A stretch of DNA of 64,000 nt, taken from JAGWAJ01 sp965215155 (GTDB lineage Bacteria; Acidobacteriota; Vicinamibacteria; Vicinamibacterales; UBA8438). The notes beneath the pieces were generated by a model. The model saw only the letters and a list, made by a program, of their open reading frames with translations, ran no database searches and was not told the DNA's origin. Positions 18,339-26,661 of the stretch are shown one piece after another; within the stretch, counting starts at the first letter, position 1; each line of letters begins with the position of its first letter. The stretch spans positions 496,001 through 560,000 of the forward strand of contig CBDCCY010000001.1 in NCBI GenBank assembly GCA_965215155.1, in the 5' to 3' direction. Made by a program: the position numbers and the translations under genes.

Positions 18339-19823
18339 TCAGGGGCGCGCCAGCGCAGCGAACGCCGCCTCCAGCGCCGTCTCGGCCTCCCGTAGCGCGC
18401 CCCGCGCCCCGTCCAGCCAGCGCCGGCCGGCGGCCAGCCGTTCGCGGCCCTCTCGCACCATCCGCCGCGTCTCCGCCGGCTGCGGCCCGCCCAGACCCTG
18501 CCGCGACGCCACCATCCGCTCGGGATCGAGCGCCTCGCGAATCCGGTCGACGCCGACCGGGAGGGGCTCGCCGTAGGTCTCCTCGTAGATGTGCAGCAGC
18601 TCTTCCGCCGTGAGCTCCTTGGGGCGCTTGCCGTGCGCCCGGCCGTACTCGGTGAGCTCCGACGCGTAGTGGTGGCCGACCCGGAACGGCACCTCCGCGT
18701 GCCGCAGCAGGGTATCGGCCACCTCGGTCATGGTGGCGTAGTCGGCGTCCACCTCGGCCAGCGACCGCGCCGGGTCGACCACGAGTCCGCCCACGACGTC
18801 GGCGTAGAGCGCGTACATCCGCCGCGCCTTCTCGGTGGTCTCCAGCACCTGGTCCGCGCCGCGGTAGTCGATCATGCCGGTCGACGTGTTGTGCGCGGTG
18901 AGGAAGACGGTCTGGGCGTCGCCGAGCACGGTGCTGGCGACCTGGCGCAGCCGCTCCAGGGCGATCGGGTTCCGCTTCTGCGGCATGATGCTGCTGATGC
19001 CGGTCAGCGAGCGGTCGAGCAGGAGCCACGGCGCGGGGTCGTGGTACTGCACCTGCACGTCCTCGCTGAACTGCCCGACGCCGATGGCGGAGATGGCCAG
19101 GGCCGAGACCAGCTCGGTCTTGGAATCGACGGACGACACGTGGTTGGCGTCGTAGGAGTTCTCGAGGACGCCGCCGAACCCGAGGAGCGCGGCGAGCCGC
19201 TCCCGATCGATGGGGAAGCCCGACGTGCCGAGCGCCGCCGCCCCCAGCGGACTGCGGTTCAGCCGTGCGTACGCTTCCTCCAGGCGCTCGGCATCGCGTT
19301 CGAGGGCCGCCGCGAAGGCCAGCAGGTAGTGGGCCAACGAGGTCGGCTGCGCCTGCACGCCGTGCGTGTAGCCGGGTATGACCGTCGCGGTGTGCCGCTC
19401 GGCCAGCGCCAGCAGCGCGTCGCGGGGCGCGAGCAGCGATTCGTAGGTGGCGAGGAGCGCCGCCCGCAGCGCGAGTCGCCGCGACGTCGAGCCGATGTCC
19501 TGCCGGCTGCGCCCGGTGTGCAGCCGGGACGCGCCGCGCCCGGCCACCGCCACTAGGTGCTCCTCGAAGACCAGGTAGTCGGACGAGCGCCGGGAGCCCG
19601 GCTCGCCCTGCTCCGCGATGACCTGCGCGATGCCCGCGGCGATCGTCCCCGCGAGCGGCGGCGGAACGAGCCCGGCTTCGGCGAGCATCACGATCGACGC
19701 CTTGTTGATCTTTCCCAGCCGGTCGAAGTCGTCGCGCTCGCCCTGCGCCCCGGCGACGGCGGGCAGTAGCGCGAGGGCGAGGGCGAGGCCGAACGCGACG
19801 AGAAGGCGGAAGGGTCGTGACAT
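18339..19823 (-). CDS. Exported argininosuccinate lyase-like protein (fumarase/aspartase superfamily)
   Basis: 494 residues. The chain after about residue 27 follows argininosuccinate lyase: SRLHTGRSRQD (usual HTARSRND), GYTHGVQAQPTSLAHYL, GFPIDRERLAALLGF and the superfamily signature SSIMPQKRNP with its catalytic-loop serine. The N-terminus MSRPFRLLVAFGLALALALL...AGAQ is a clear signal peptide, which is unusual since the normal enzyme is cytoplasmic. The N-terminal domain before HTGRS is somewhat short. A lyase acting on an exported substrate is likely, but the substrate is unknown. The upstream acetyltransferase gene ends 9 bp before this start, so the two are probably one operon. Confidence 0.85.
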   Translation of the reverse strand: MSRPFRLLVAFGLALALALLPAVAGAQGERDDFDRLGKINKASIVMLAEAGLVPPPLAGTIAAGIAQVIAEQGEPGSRRSSDYLVFEEHLVAVAGRGASRLHTGRSRQDIGSTSRRLALRAALLATYESLLAPRDALLALAERHTATVIPGYTHGVQAQPTSLAHYLLAFAAALERDAERLEEAYARLNRSPLGAAALGTSGFPIDRERLAALLGFGGVLENSYDANHVSSVDSKTELVSALAISAIGVGQFSEDVQVQYHDPAPWLLLDRSLTGISSIMPQKRNPIALERLRQVASTVLGDAQTVFLTAHNTSTGMIDYRGADQVLETTEKARRMYALYADVVGGLVVDPARSLAEVDADYATMTEVADTLLRHAEVPFRVGHHYASELTEYGRAHGKRPKELTAEELLHIYEETYGEPLPVGVDRIREALDPERMVASRQGLGGPQPAETRRMVREGRERLAAGRRWLDGARGALREAETALEAAFAALARP

Positions 19824-19832
19824 GGCGTCCTC

Positions 19833-20360
19833 TCAGGTGCGGGGGGGGCGGGTGGTGAGCACGTAGAACGCGGTGCCGTCGTCCGTCGTCCGCGCGAGCC
19901 GGAAGCCGAGTCGCGCGAGCACCGCTCCGGACGCGGTGTTGGGCACGTCGATGGCGGCCCGGACCTCGGTCCAGCCCAGGGTCTCGAAGGCGAACCGGCA
20001 GGCGGCGGTCGCGGCCTCCGTGGCCAGACCCTGCCCCCAGTACGCGGGAAGCAACCCGTACAGCAGTTGCGCCTCGGGCGGCTCGAAGAACTCGCGGAAG
20101 CCGGCGAATCCGATGACTGACGGGTCGCCGCGTCGCCGAACGGCCCACAGACCCCCGCCGCCGCTGCCGAAGCGCCGCTCGCTCGCCCGGATCTCCGTGG
20201 TCACCCAGTCGGCGGACACCAACTTGCCGTCGAGCAGGAAGCGGCGCACGTCGGCGTCGCGAAAGACCTGCAGCAACGACGCGGCGTCGGTCATCCCGAT
20301 CGGCGCCAGGTCCAGTCGCGCCGTGCTCCACTCCATCCGCGTCCCCGAAACCAGCCGCAT
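19833..20360 (-). CDS. GNAT acetyltransferase (RimJ/RimL type)
   Basis: 175 residues. The TARLDLAPI opening, GFAGFREFFEPPEAQLLYGLLPAYWGQGLATEA (motif A, acetyl-CoA loop) and the VPNTASGAVLARLGF ending are typical of Acetyltransf_3 proteins that acetylate ribosomal proteins or small amines. Start chosen at ATG 20360; another ATG at 20339 (MEWSTARL) is equally possible. It is divergent from katG and lies 9 bp upstream of the lyase-like gene. Confidence 0.82.
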   Translation of the reverse strand: MRLVSGTRMEWSTARLDLAPIGMTDAASLLQVFRDADVRRFLLDGKLVSADWVTTEIRASERRFGSGGGGLWAVRRRGDPSVIGFAGFREFFEPPEAQLLYGLLPAYWGQGLATEAATAACRFAFETLGWTEVRAAIDVPNTASGAVLARLGFRLARTTDDGTAFYVLTTRPPRT

Positions 20361-20491
20361 TGTAGTCCGTCCCGCCCAGGGCCCCGGGTCGATGCGCCGG
20401 GGGTGCAGGCGCCGCACCCGGAGCGGCGGAATCGAATCCGCTGGGCGACGACTTCGACTACAGGGAGGCGTTCGAGAGCGTCGACCTCGAG

Positions 20492-22516
20492 GTGCTCAAG
20501 GACGAGCTCGCGCAGCTGATGACCACCTCCCAGGACTGGTGGCCCGCGGACTATGGCCACTACGGGCCGTTCTTCATTCGCATGGCGTGGCACAGCGCGG
20601 GCACCTACCGGACCGTCGACGGCCGCGGGGGCGCGGACGGCGGCCTGCAACGCCTGCCGCCGCTCAACAGTTGGCCCGACAACGCCAACCTGGACAAGGC
20701 GACGCGGCTGCTCTGGCCGCTCAAGCAGAAGTACGGCCGCAACGTCTCCTGGGCCGACCTGATGATCCTGGCCGGCACCGTCGCCATGGAGTCGATGGGC
20801 TTCGAGACGCTGGGCTTCGCCGGCGGCCGCATCGACGCCTGGCAACCCGAGGACGTGAACTGGGGGCCCGAGGGCGAGTGGCTCGGCTTCGACCGCCGCG
20901 ACGAGGACGGCGCGCTGAAGAAGCCGTTCGGCGCCACGCAGATGGGCCTGATCTACGTGAACCCGCAGGGCCCCGGCGGCAACTCGGATCCGCAGGCCGC
21001 CGCGCACGCCGTCCGCGCGGCGTTCGGCCGCATGGCGATGAACGACGAGGAGACCGCGGCGCTGATCGCCGGCGGCCATACCTTCGGCAAGGCCCACGGC
21101 GTCGCGGATTCGTCGCAGTACGTCGGCGTCGAGCCGGAAGGCGGCGACATCGAAGCCCAGGGGTTCGGCTGGGAGAACAGCTTCGGCAGCGGCCACGGCG
21201 CGGACACGATCACCAGCGGCCTCGAAGGCGCGTGGACGAGCGACCCCGCCGCCTGGACCCACGACTTCCTCGAGCACCTGTACGGCTACGAGTGGGAGCA
21301 GACCCGCAGCCCCGGCGGCGCCGTCCAGTGGCGGCCGGCCGGTGGCGTCGCGGCGGACCTGGTGCCCGACGCCCACGATCCGACCGTGCGGCACGCGCCG
21401 ATGATGCTCACCACCGACCTCGCGCTGAGGGTCGATCCGGCCTACCGCGAGATCACCTCGCGCTGGCTCGACGACCCGGACGCGTTCGCCGACGCGTTCG
21501 CCCGGGCGTGGTTCAAGCTGACGCACCGCGACCTGGGCCCCACCTCGCGCTACCTGGGCGACCTGGTGCCGGACCGCGAGTTCGTGTGGCAGGACCCGGT
21601 GCCGGAAGTCGACCACGCCCCGATCGACGACCGGGACGCGGCCGTGCTGAAAGCCCGGATCCTGGACGCGGGCCTGTCCACCGCCGAGCTGGTCCGGACC
21701 GCCTGGGCCTCGGCGTCCACCTTCCGCGGCACCGACATGCGGGGCGGCGCCAACGGCGCGCGCATTCGTCTCGAGCCGCAGCGGGAATGGCTCGCCAACG
21801 ACCCGGGGGAGCTGGCCGGTGTGCTGGAAGCCCTGGCCGGCATCCGGAGCCGATTCAACGATGCGCAGGTGGGTGACAAGCGGGTGTCGCTGGCGGACGT
21901 CATCGTGCTCGGCGGCGCCGCGGCCATCGAGCGCGCGGCGGCGCGAGCCGGGCGCGCCGTCGACGTTCCCTTCGCACCGGGCCGCACGGACGCGTCGGCG
22001 GAGCAGACCGACGCGGAGTCGTTCGCCCTGCTCGAGCCGACCGCGGACGGCTTCCGCAACTACTTCGCCGCCGGCAACAGCCGTTCCCCGGCCGAGATGC
22101 TGGTGGAGAAGGCCGCCATGCTGAACCTGACCATCCCCGAGATGACGGCGCTGGTCGGCGGCATGCGCACCCTCGACGCCAATGCCGGAGGCTCTGCGCA
22201 CGGTGTGTTCACGGACCGCCCCGGCACGCTGAGCAACGACTTCTTCGTCAACCTCACCGACGTGTCCACGCCGTGGACCCGCTCGTCCACCGAGGGCATC
22301 TACGAGGGTCGCGACCGCGCCACCGGCGACCTCAAGTGGACGGCGACGCCGGTCGACCTGATCTTCGGCTCCAGCTCCGAGTTGCGCGCCGTGGCGGAGT
22401 TCTACGCCGCCGATGACGCAGAGGCGGACTTCGTGCACGACTTCGTGGCGGCGTGGACCAAGGTGATGACCCTGGACCGCTTCGACCTGGAGTCGGCGGC
22501 GGCGTGTTGCCGGTAA
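20492..22516 (+). CDS. katG: Catalase-peroxidase KatG, short N-terminus
   Basis: Bifunctional haem catalase and peroxidase that removes hydrogen peroxide. Counting from the GTG at 20492, the distal site RMAWH gives R30, W33 and H34, the covalent Met-Tyr-Trp adduct is intact (W33, Y155, M181) and the proximal haem ligand is H196 (GGHTFG). The C-terminal duplicated domain is present to the end. Homology starts earlier than this start: in-frame sequence from about 20435 reads NPLGDDFDYREAF, as in other KatGs, but no ATG or GTG precedes it before a stop at 20363, and the usual WWPNQLDL segment is missing. The true start is therefore uncertain (a CTG at 20441 is possible). It is divergent from the acetyltransferase gene. 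Confidence 0.92.
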   Translation: MLKDELAQLMTTSQDWWPADYGHYGPFFIRMAWHSAGTYRTVDGRGGADGGLQRLPPLNSWPDNANLDKATRLLWPLKQKYGRNVSWADLMILAGTVAMESMGFETLGFAGGRIDAWQPEDVNWGPEGEWLGFDRRDEDGALKKPFGATQMGLIYVNPQGPGGNSDPQAAAHAVRAAFGRMAMNDEETAALIAGGHTFGKAHGVADSSQYVGVEPEGGDIEAQGFGWENSFGSGHGADTITSGLEGAWTSDPAAWTHDFLEHLYGYEWEQTRSPGGAVQWRPAGGVAADLVPDAHDPTVRHAPMMLTTDLALRVDPAYREITSRWLDDPDAFADAFARAWFKLTHRDLGPTSRYLGDLVPDREFVWQDPVPEVDHAPIDDRDAAVLKARILDAGLSTAELVRTAWASASTFRGTDMRGGANGARIRLEPQREWLANDPGELAGVLEALAGIRSRFNDAQVGDKRVSLADVIVLGGAAAIERAAARAGRAVDVPFAPGRTDASAEQTDAESFALLEPTADGFRNYFAAGNSRSPAEMLVEKAAMLNLTIPEMTALVGGMRTLDANAGGSAHGVFTDRPGTLSNDFFVNLTDVSTPWTRSSTEGIYEGRDRATGDLKWTATPVDLIFGSSSELRAVAEFYAADDAEADFVHDFVAAWTKVMTLDRFDLESAAACCR

Positions 22517-22530
22517 GGCTGTAACTCCCC

Positions 22531-23022
22531 TCAGCCCGGGCGCCGGGGCGCGGCCTGCGGAGGCCGGGCCGGGGCGGCCTTCGTGAACCGGATCTGTTCG
22601 AGTCCGGTGTCCGGGTCCGTGGTCCGAGCCGCGGCCTGCCAACCGCGCGCCTCGTAGAACCGGTTGGCGGACGTGTTGGCGGCGAAGCTCTCCAACCGAA
22701 TGACCGGGTGTGTCTGGATGAGGCGCGCCTCCGCGTCCGCCACCAGTGCGGCCCCGATGCCGCGGCCCTGCCGGGCGGGATGCACCATCAGCAGCTCGAG
22801 CAGGTCGCCGTCGGTGAAGCAGCAGCCAACCACCTCGCCGGCCTCTTCGGCCACGCGACACTCCTCCCAGTGCGACGCCACGTACTTCCCGACGGCATCG
22901 TCCGCAAGCCATCGTTCGAGGGTGTCGGCAGGGACGAACGTCGGGAAGCTCCCGCGGATCGCCGCGAGCACGATCGTCGCGAGCACCTCCCGGTCGGTCG
23001 AACGCGCCGGGCGGATCTTCAT
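22531..23022 (-). CDS. GNAT acetyltransferase
   Basis: 163 residues. The acetyl-CoA loop reads VHPARQGRGIGAALVADAE, followed by ESFAANTSANRFYEARGW, the standard motif A and B order of small N-acetyltransferases. The C-terminal tail is proline- and arginine-rich and probably unstructured. It converges on katG with only 14 bp between the stops. Substrate unknown. Confidence 0.85.
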   Translation of the reverse strand: MKIRPARSTDREVLATIVLAAIRGSFPTFVPADTLERWLADDAVGKYVASHWEECRVAEEAGEVVGCCFTDGDLLELLMVHPARQGRGIGAALVADAEARLIQTHPVIRLESFAANTSANRFYEARGWQAAARTTDPDTGLEQIRFTKAAPARPPQAAPRRPG

Positions 23023-23064
23023 CGTACGGATGCAGGCGGATCGAGTTCCGGAGCGACCGTCCCG

Positions 23065-23475
23065 TCAGCCGGCGTCCGCGGCGTCCAGCCGCACCAGGTG
23101 GCGAGGCGGAAAGCCCGTCAGGAGCAGGAACGCGAGGGGGCGTGGATGCTCGCCGTCGACCCGCGCGTACTCCTCGGCAGTCACCGGAACGGCCCTGTAG
23201 TTCCGCGTCTCCCCGTCGCGCGTCACCTGCACCCGCGGATTCGCCAGGACGCGACGGTGCCAGGCGCGGGGCCAGTGATTGACCGCTACGTAGAGCTGCC
23301 CGTCGCTATGCAGCCCCTGGAGCACGCGGTCGACGGCGCCGCCGTCCTCGCCCACCGTGGTCAACACCAGCGTGTCGGGCGCCTCGGGCTGAAAGAAGCC
23401 GATCAGCGACTCGAAGGCCACGACGATCAGCACGTAGCTGACAAGCACGATGCCAGCGATCCGGACGGCTCTCAC
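23065..23475 (-). CDS. Membrane-anchored DUF385/Ddn-like (F420-type) protein
   Basis: 136 residues from GTG 23475, chosen because AAGGGAG lies six bases upstream. One N-terminal membrane segment (GIVLVSYVLIVVAFESLIGFF) is followed by TLVLTTVG, LYVAVNHWPRAWHRRVLANPRVQV and a short C-terminal part, the pattern of the deazaflavin-dependent nitroreductase (DUF385) split-barrel family. The usual GRKSGKxR loop is replaced by GEDGGAVDR, so cofactor binding may differ. Assignment rests on motif order only. Confidence 0.65.
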   Translation of the reverse strand: MRAVRIAGIVLVSYVLIVVAFESLIGFFQPEAPDTLVLTTVGEDGGAVDRVLQGLHSDGQLYVAVNHWPRAWHRRVLANPRVQVTRDGETRNYRAVPVTAEEYARVDGEHPRPLAFLLLTGFPPRHLVRLDAADAG

Positions 23476-23568
23476 GGCATACTCCCTTCGCGCGCTCCGG
23501 CCCGTGCTTCCGGCCCCGGCTCGCCCCGGGAAGCCGGAAGGCGCATCCAGCATACGTGACGCCGGAGG

Positions 23569-24459
23569 CTACTGCACGTCGATCCGTATCCGGCAGTGGT
23601 CGCTGGGTCCGAACCCCACGGCATCGTTCATGGCGTGCACGCGCACGCGGTCGTGGAACCCCCGCGAGGCGAACACGTAGTCGAGCTGGTAGCCGCTGAC
23701 GACGTCCTGATTGCGCAGGCGGCGCAACTGTCCCTGGGTCACGTGCGTCGGCACGTTCCCGGTGTCCTTCGGCATTCCGGGCGGGAGTGGCTCCGCCCGT
23801 CTCTCGGCATCCGGCCATTGCGGTCCCAGGAACGCGAGGCCCAGCGCCTGCATCCGGTCGAAGATGGTCCGAGAGCGGACGGGATTCTCCATGCGGCTGT
23901 CGTCCGCCGGCCGGTAGATCGTGTTGAGGTCGCCCGCGGCCAGCAGGCGGTGCGAGGACAGACCGGTGTGTGCGATGAACGCCGAGAGGTCGGAGAGGAT
24001 GCGGTGCGCGGAGCCGTCGGCGTAAGCGTAGATGTTCTGGCCTCCCTGCCGGGACGGGGAGCGCTCGGCCTGCGGATGCAGGTACAGCCAGCGTGCGTAC
24101 ATCGAGAACACGAAGAACGGCTCGCCGGCCGCCCTCCCATCCTGCAACGGCGTGACGCGCGCGGCGGCGAGGGTGCGCGAATCGCTGACGGCAATCGTGT
24201 CCAGCGGCACGACCTCACGTTCGGGATCCACGGGCGTGAACACGTCGACGCGCACGCGGTCCGACAGCCGGACCACGGCGGGCCAGATGCGCGCGCGACT
24301 CCAGTTCCACGGCACGGGTTCACCGAGGGTGTTCGCCATGCACCGGGCCGCTCCCTTGCCGACTTTCTGCAACAGGGCGACGTCCACGTCCGGCATCTCG
24401 GTGAGCTCCAGGAACGCATCGGGGCTGCGGTTGATGTTCCAGCACACCATCCTGACCAC
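23569..24459 (-). CDS. Endonuclease/exonuclease/phosphatase family protein
   Basis: 296 residues, no signal peptide. The fold's catalytic blocks are visible: VCWNIN near the N-terminus, DVALLQ (with Q where the metal-binding E is usual), AAGDLNT in the middle, QLDYVF and GPSDHCRI at the end. Family members hydrolyse phosphodiesters in DNA, RNA or lipids. The E-to-Q change at the first metal ligand is a caution about activity. It is transcribed alone, about 110 bp from the serine hydrolase gene upstream. Confidence 0.8.
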   Translation of the reverse strand: MVRMVCWNINRSPDAFLELTEMPDVDVALLQKVGKGAARCMANTLGEPVPWNWSRARIWPAVVRLSDRVRVDVFTPVDPEREVVPLDTIAVSDSRTLAAARVTPLQDGRAAGEPFFVFSMYARWLYLHPQAERSPSRQGGQNIYAYADGSAHRILSDLSAFIAHTGLSSHRLLAAGDLNTIYRPADDSRMENPVRSRTIFDRMQALGLAFLGPQWPDAERRAEPLPPGMPKDTGNVPTHVTQGQLRRLRNQDVVSGYQLDYVFASRGFHDRVRVHAMNDAVGFGPSDHCRIRIDVQ

Positions 24460-24570
24460 ACGTGACCTCCCTGCGGAAGCGTACCCGCCGGGCAGTGCCG
24501 CGCTCCGGCGTATCTCACGGCGCGCGGCACGAAATGCGGTCGAGCGTTCGCGGCTGCTCGTCGGCGGCGC

Positions 24571-26097
24571 TCACCTCGCCGCCGGGCGCACGCTGTAGTT
24601 CTCGTTGCGCCACATCCGCATGGTGCCGTCAGGCAGTTCCTCGAAGACGAACTCCTCGCCCAGGGCGCCGTTGTCGCGCACCCGCCGGAACGTGCTGTCC
24701 TCGATGTGGCGGAGCCGGGTGAGGGCCTCCAGCGGGTCGTTGGTGGGGAGCGGCAGCACGTGCAGATCGCCGTCCCGGACGAGCACCGCAATCTCGCCCC
24801 CGAAGGACCGCTCGTAGGTGCCGGTGAAGCGCCGGAACGTCTCCTGCTCCGCGACGCCGCGCTCGGCGGCGGCCGTGGCGCCGGGGGCGGGAGCCTCGCC
24901 TTCCCGCTTGCGGGCGGCCTGGCGCAGGGCGGGGGCGACGATGTCGTAGGCGGTCTGGGCGAAGCGCCGGGCGTCGACGCCCTGTCCGTTGGCCGCGAAC
25001 GCCGTGGCCACCCGGTCCTGCGGGCGCAGCAGGAGATGGCTGCGGTAGCCGGGGCAGGAGCCGCCGTGGCCGACGAAGGTGTCGCCGTCCGACTTCCACA
25101 CGGAGAACCCCAGCCCGTAGGTCGTCTCGCCGTCGGGCTCCAGCCAGTGCACGCGGTGCATCTCGCGCAGCGTGTTGCGGTCGAGCAGCGCATCGTCGCC
25201 GTCGAGCACGCGGAACTGCCACGAGGCGAAGCGCGCCAGGTCCTCCACCGTCGAGACGAAGCCGGCCGCGGGGCTGACGCCGCGCACCTGGTAGTCCGGC
25301 ACCAGGTGGCGCCGGCCGTCGCGCCCGCGGGCGGTGTAGCCGCTGGCCAGGCGGTTGCCCCGGAAGCGGTCCTGGTGGTCGGTGAAGGTGCTCGTCATCC
25401 CCAGCGGGTCGAGGATGTGCGCGCGGATGTAGTCGTCGTAGGCCTGCCGGGACGCCGCCGCCACGATCTCGCCCGCCAGGGTGAGGGCCAGGTTGGAGTA
25501 CTGATAGTAGGTGCGCGGCGGATACAGCATCGACTGCGTGGGGAGGGTGGCGACGATCTCCTTGTGGGTCGGGAAGGGATAGTCGGGACCGGTCCAGTAG
25601 GGCGCCTTCGCCTCGCGCGGGAGACCCGAGGTGTGGGTGAGCAGCCCCTCGACGGTGACCGCGCCCGCCTCCGCGAACCCGTCCTGGATCCGGAACCACT
25701 CCAGGTGCTTCGCCACCGGGTCGTCGAGGTCCACCCGCCCCTCGTCGCGAAGCTGCAGCACCCCGACGGCGGTGAACAGCTTCGAGATCGAACAGACGGA
25801 ATACATCGTCGACGGGGTCGCGGGCTCCTCCGCCTCCACGTGGGCGAACCCGAATCCCTTCGCCCACACGAGCTCCTGATCGTGCACCACGGCCAGCGAG
25901 GCGCCGGGGATCCCCCCGTAGGCCTGCGCCGCGTCCATCCAGGTGTCGAGCAGGTGCACGGCCTCGGCGACGCCGGGGTCATCCGCAAGCGGCTGCTGGG
26001 CGTGCAGCGACGGCGCGGTGAGCAGGAGAAGCGCCAGCGCCGCGGCGGAGGCCGTGATGTGGGATGTCTTGGAAAGCGGGGTGTGTGGTGTCTTCAT
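24571..26097 (-). CDS. Exported serine hydrolase, beta-lactamase fold with C-terminal domain
   Basis: 508 residues from ATG 26097, where a signal peptide begins (cleavage near LHAQ). The catalytic SxxK is S103-K106 (SISK) and the tyrosine motif is YQYSN (YSN), followed by GGSCPGYRSHLL where the HxG/KTG motif usually lies. After the hydrolase domain a separate segment of about 100 residues (FTGTYERSFGGEIAVLVRDGDLHVLP) resembles the DUF3471-type beta domain often fused to these enzymes. It is a periplasmic esterase- or peptidase-like enzyme and is only distantly related to the one at 2527-3831. Confidence 0.88.
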   Translation of the reverse strand: MKTPHTPLSKTSHITASAAALALLLLTAPSLHAQQPLADDPGVAEAVHLLDTWMDAAQAYGGIPGASLAVVHDQELVWAKGFGFAHVEAEEPATPSTMYSVCSISKLFTAVGVLQLRDEGRVDLDDPVAKHLEWFRIQDGFAEAGAVTVEGLLTHTSGLPREAKAPYWTGPDYPFPTHKEIVATLPTQSMLYPPRTYYQYSNLALTLAGEIVAAASRQAYDDYIRAHILDPLGMTSTFTDHQDRFRGNRLASGYTARGRDGRRHLVPDYQVRGVSPAAGFVSTVEDLARFASWQFRVLDGDDALLDRNTLREMHRVHWLEPDGETTYGLGFSVWKSDGDTFVGHGGSCPGYRSHLLLRPQDRVATAFAANGQGVDARRFAQTAYDIVAPALRQAARKREGEAPAPGATAAAERGVAEQETFRRFTGTYERSFGGEIAVLVRDGDLHVLPLPTNDPLEALTRLRHIEDSTFRRVRDNGALGEEFVFEELPDGTMRMWRNENYSVRPAAR

Positions 26098-26268
26098 CGG
26101 GTACTCCGGGCTTTGGCGGGTGGTTCGCAGCGCCGAGCCTGGGCTCCCGTGCCGGACCCGCGCTGGACTGCATTGTAGTGCCGTGCGCTCGGATGCGGAA
26201 CTGGCAGCCGGCCCGGCCCAACACCCCCGCTCAACCCCGTGGCGGACCGAACGGGATATGCTGAGACG

Positions 26269-26499
26269 ATGCTGGCGAAGTCCGACATCCAGAGAGCGGC
26301 GCTCAGTCTTGGCGCACGGGGCCGAATCGAGCTCGTCGTGAAGCTCTGGGACAACCTGGCGCCGGGCGAGATTCCGGTTCCCGACTGGCAGCGGGATCTG
26401 ATTCGTGAGCGCCTGGCGGCGCTCGACCACGTCCCTCCCGAGGAGCGTTCGGTGTCCTGGGAAGAAGTCCGCAAGCGCGTCTTCTCCGACAAGACGTGA
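26269..26499 (+). CDS. Antitoxin of the addiction-module (PF09720-like) family
   Basis: 76 residues. The pattern RIELVVKLWDNL...VPDWQRDLIRERLAAL...VSWEEVRKRVF is that of the small unstable antitoxins paired with RelE/ParE toxins. ATG 26269 gives the usual length; a GTG 30 bases upstream is in frame. The last bases overlap a GTG that opens a toxin-like fragment (GTGA overlap), the coupling expected of a toxin-antitoxin operon. Confidence 0.75.
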   Translation: MLAKSDIQRAALSLGARGRIELVVKLWDNLAPGEIPVPDWQRDLIRERLAALDHVPPEERSVSWEEVRKRVFSDKT

Positions 26500-26646
26500 C
26501 CCTTCTCGTTCGCCTGACACCGGCAACGGCGCGGGAGGCCGCCTTCGCGCAAGGCTGGGTATCTCGACGAGGCGCCGCACGTTCTGGCGTCGTTCGAGCA
26601 GGAACTCGGACGGGGCCCTTCGCCGGATCTCGAGGTGTCCGCCTGA
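26496..26646 (+). pseudogene. Remnant of RelE/ParE-type toxin
   Basis: From GTG 26496, overlapping the antitoxin stop, the frame reads LLVRLTPATAREAAFAQ and then loses sense. Removing one base at the GG near 26554 continues it as GYLDEAPHVLASFEQELGRGPSP and ends at 26646. This matches the first half of RelE-family toxins (helix pair and start of the sheet), but the catalytic C-terminal half is missing. It is judged a broken toxin of about 50 of the usual 95 residues. Confidence 0.55.
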
Positions 26647-26661
26647 GACGACGGTGACCCG

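Noticed and set aside
24571..26097. Antibiotic-resistance beta-lactamase
   Set aside because: SxxK and YxN are shared by esterases and peptidases of the same fold; the C-terminal domain and context fit a general exported hydrolase.
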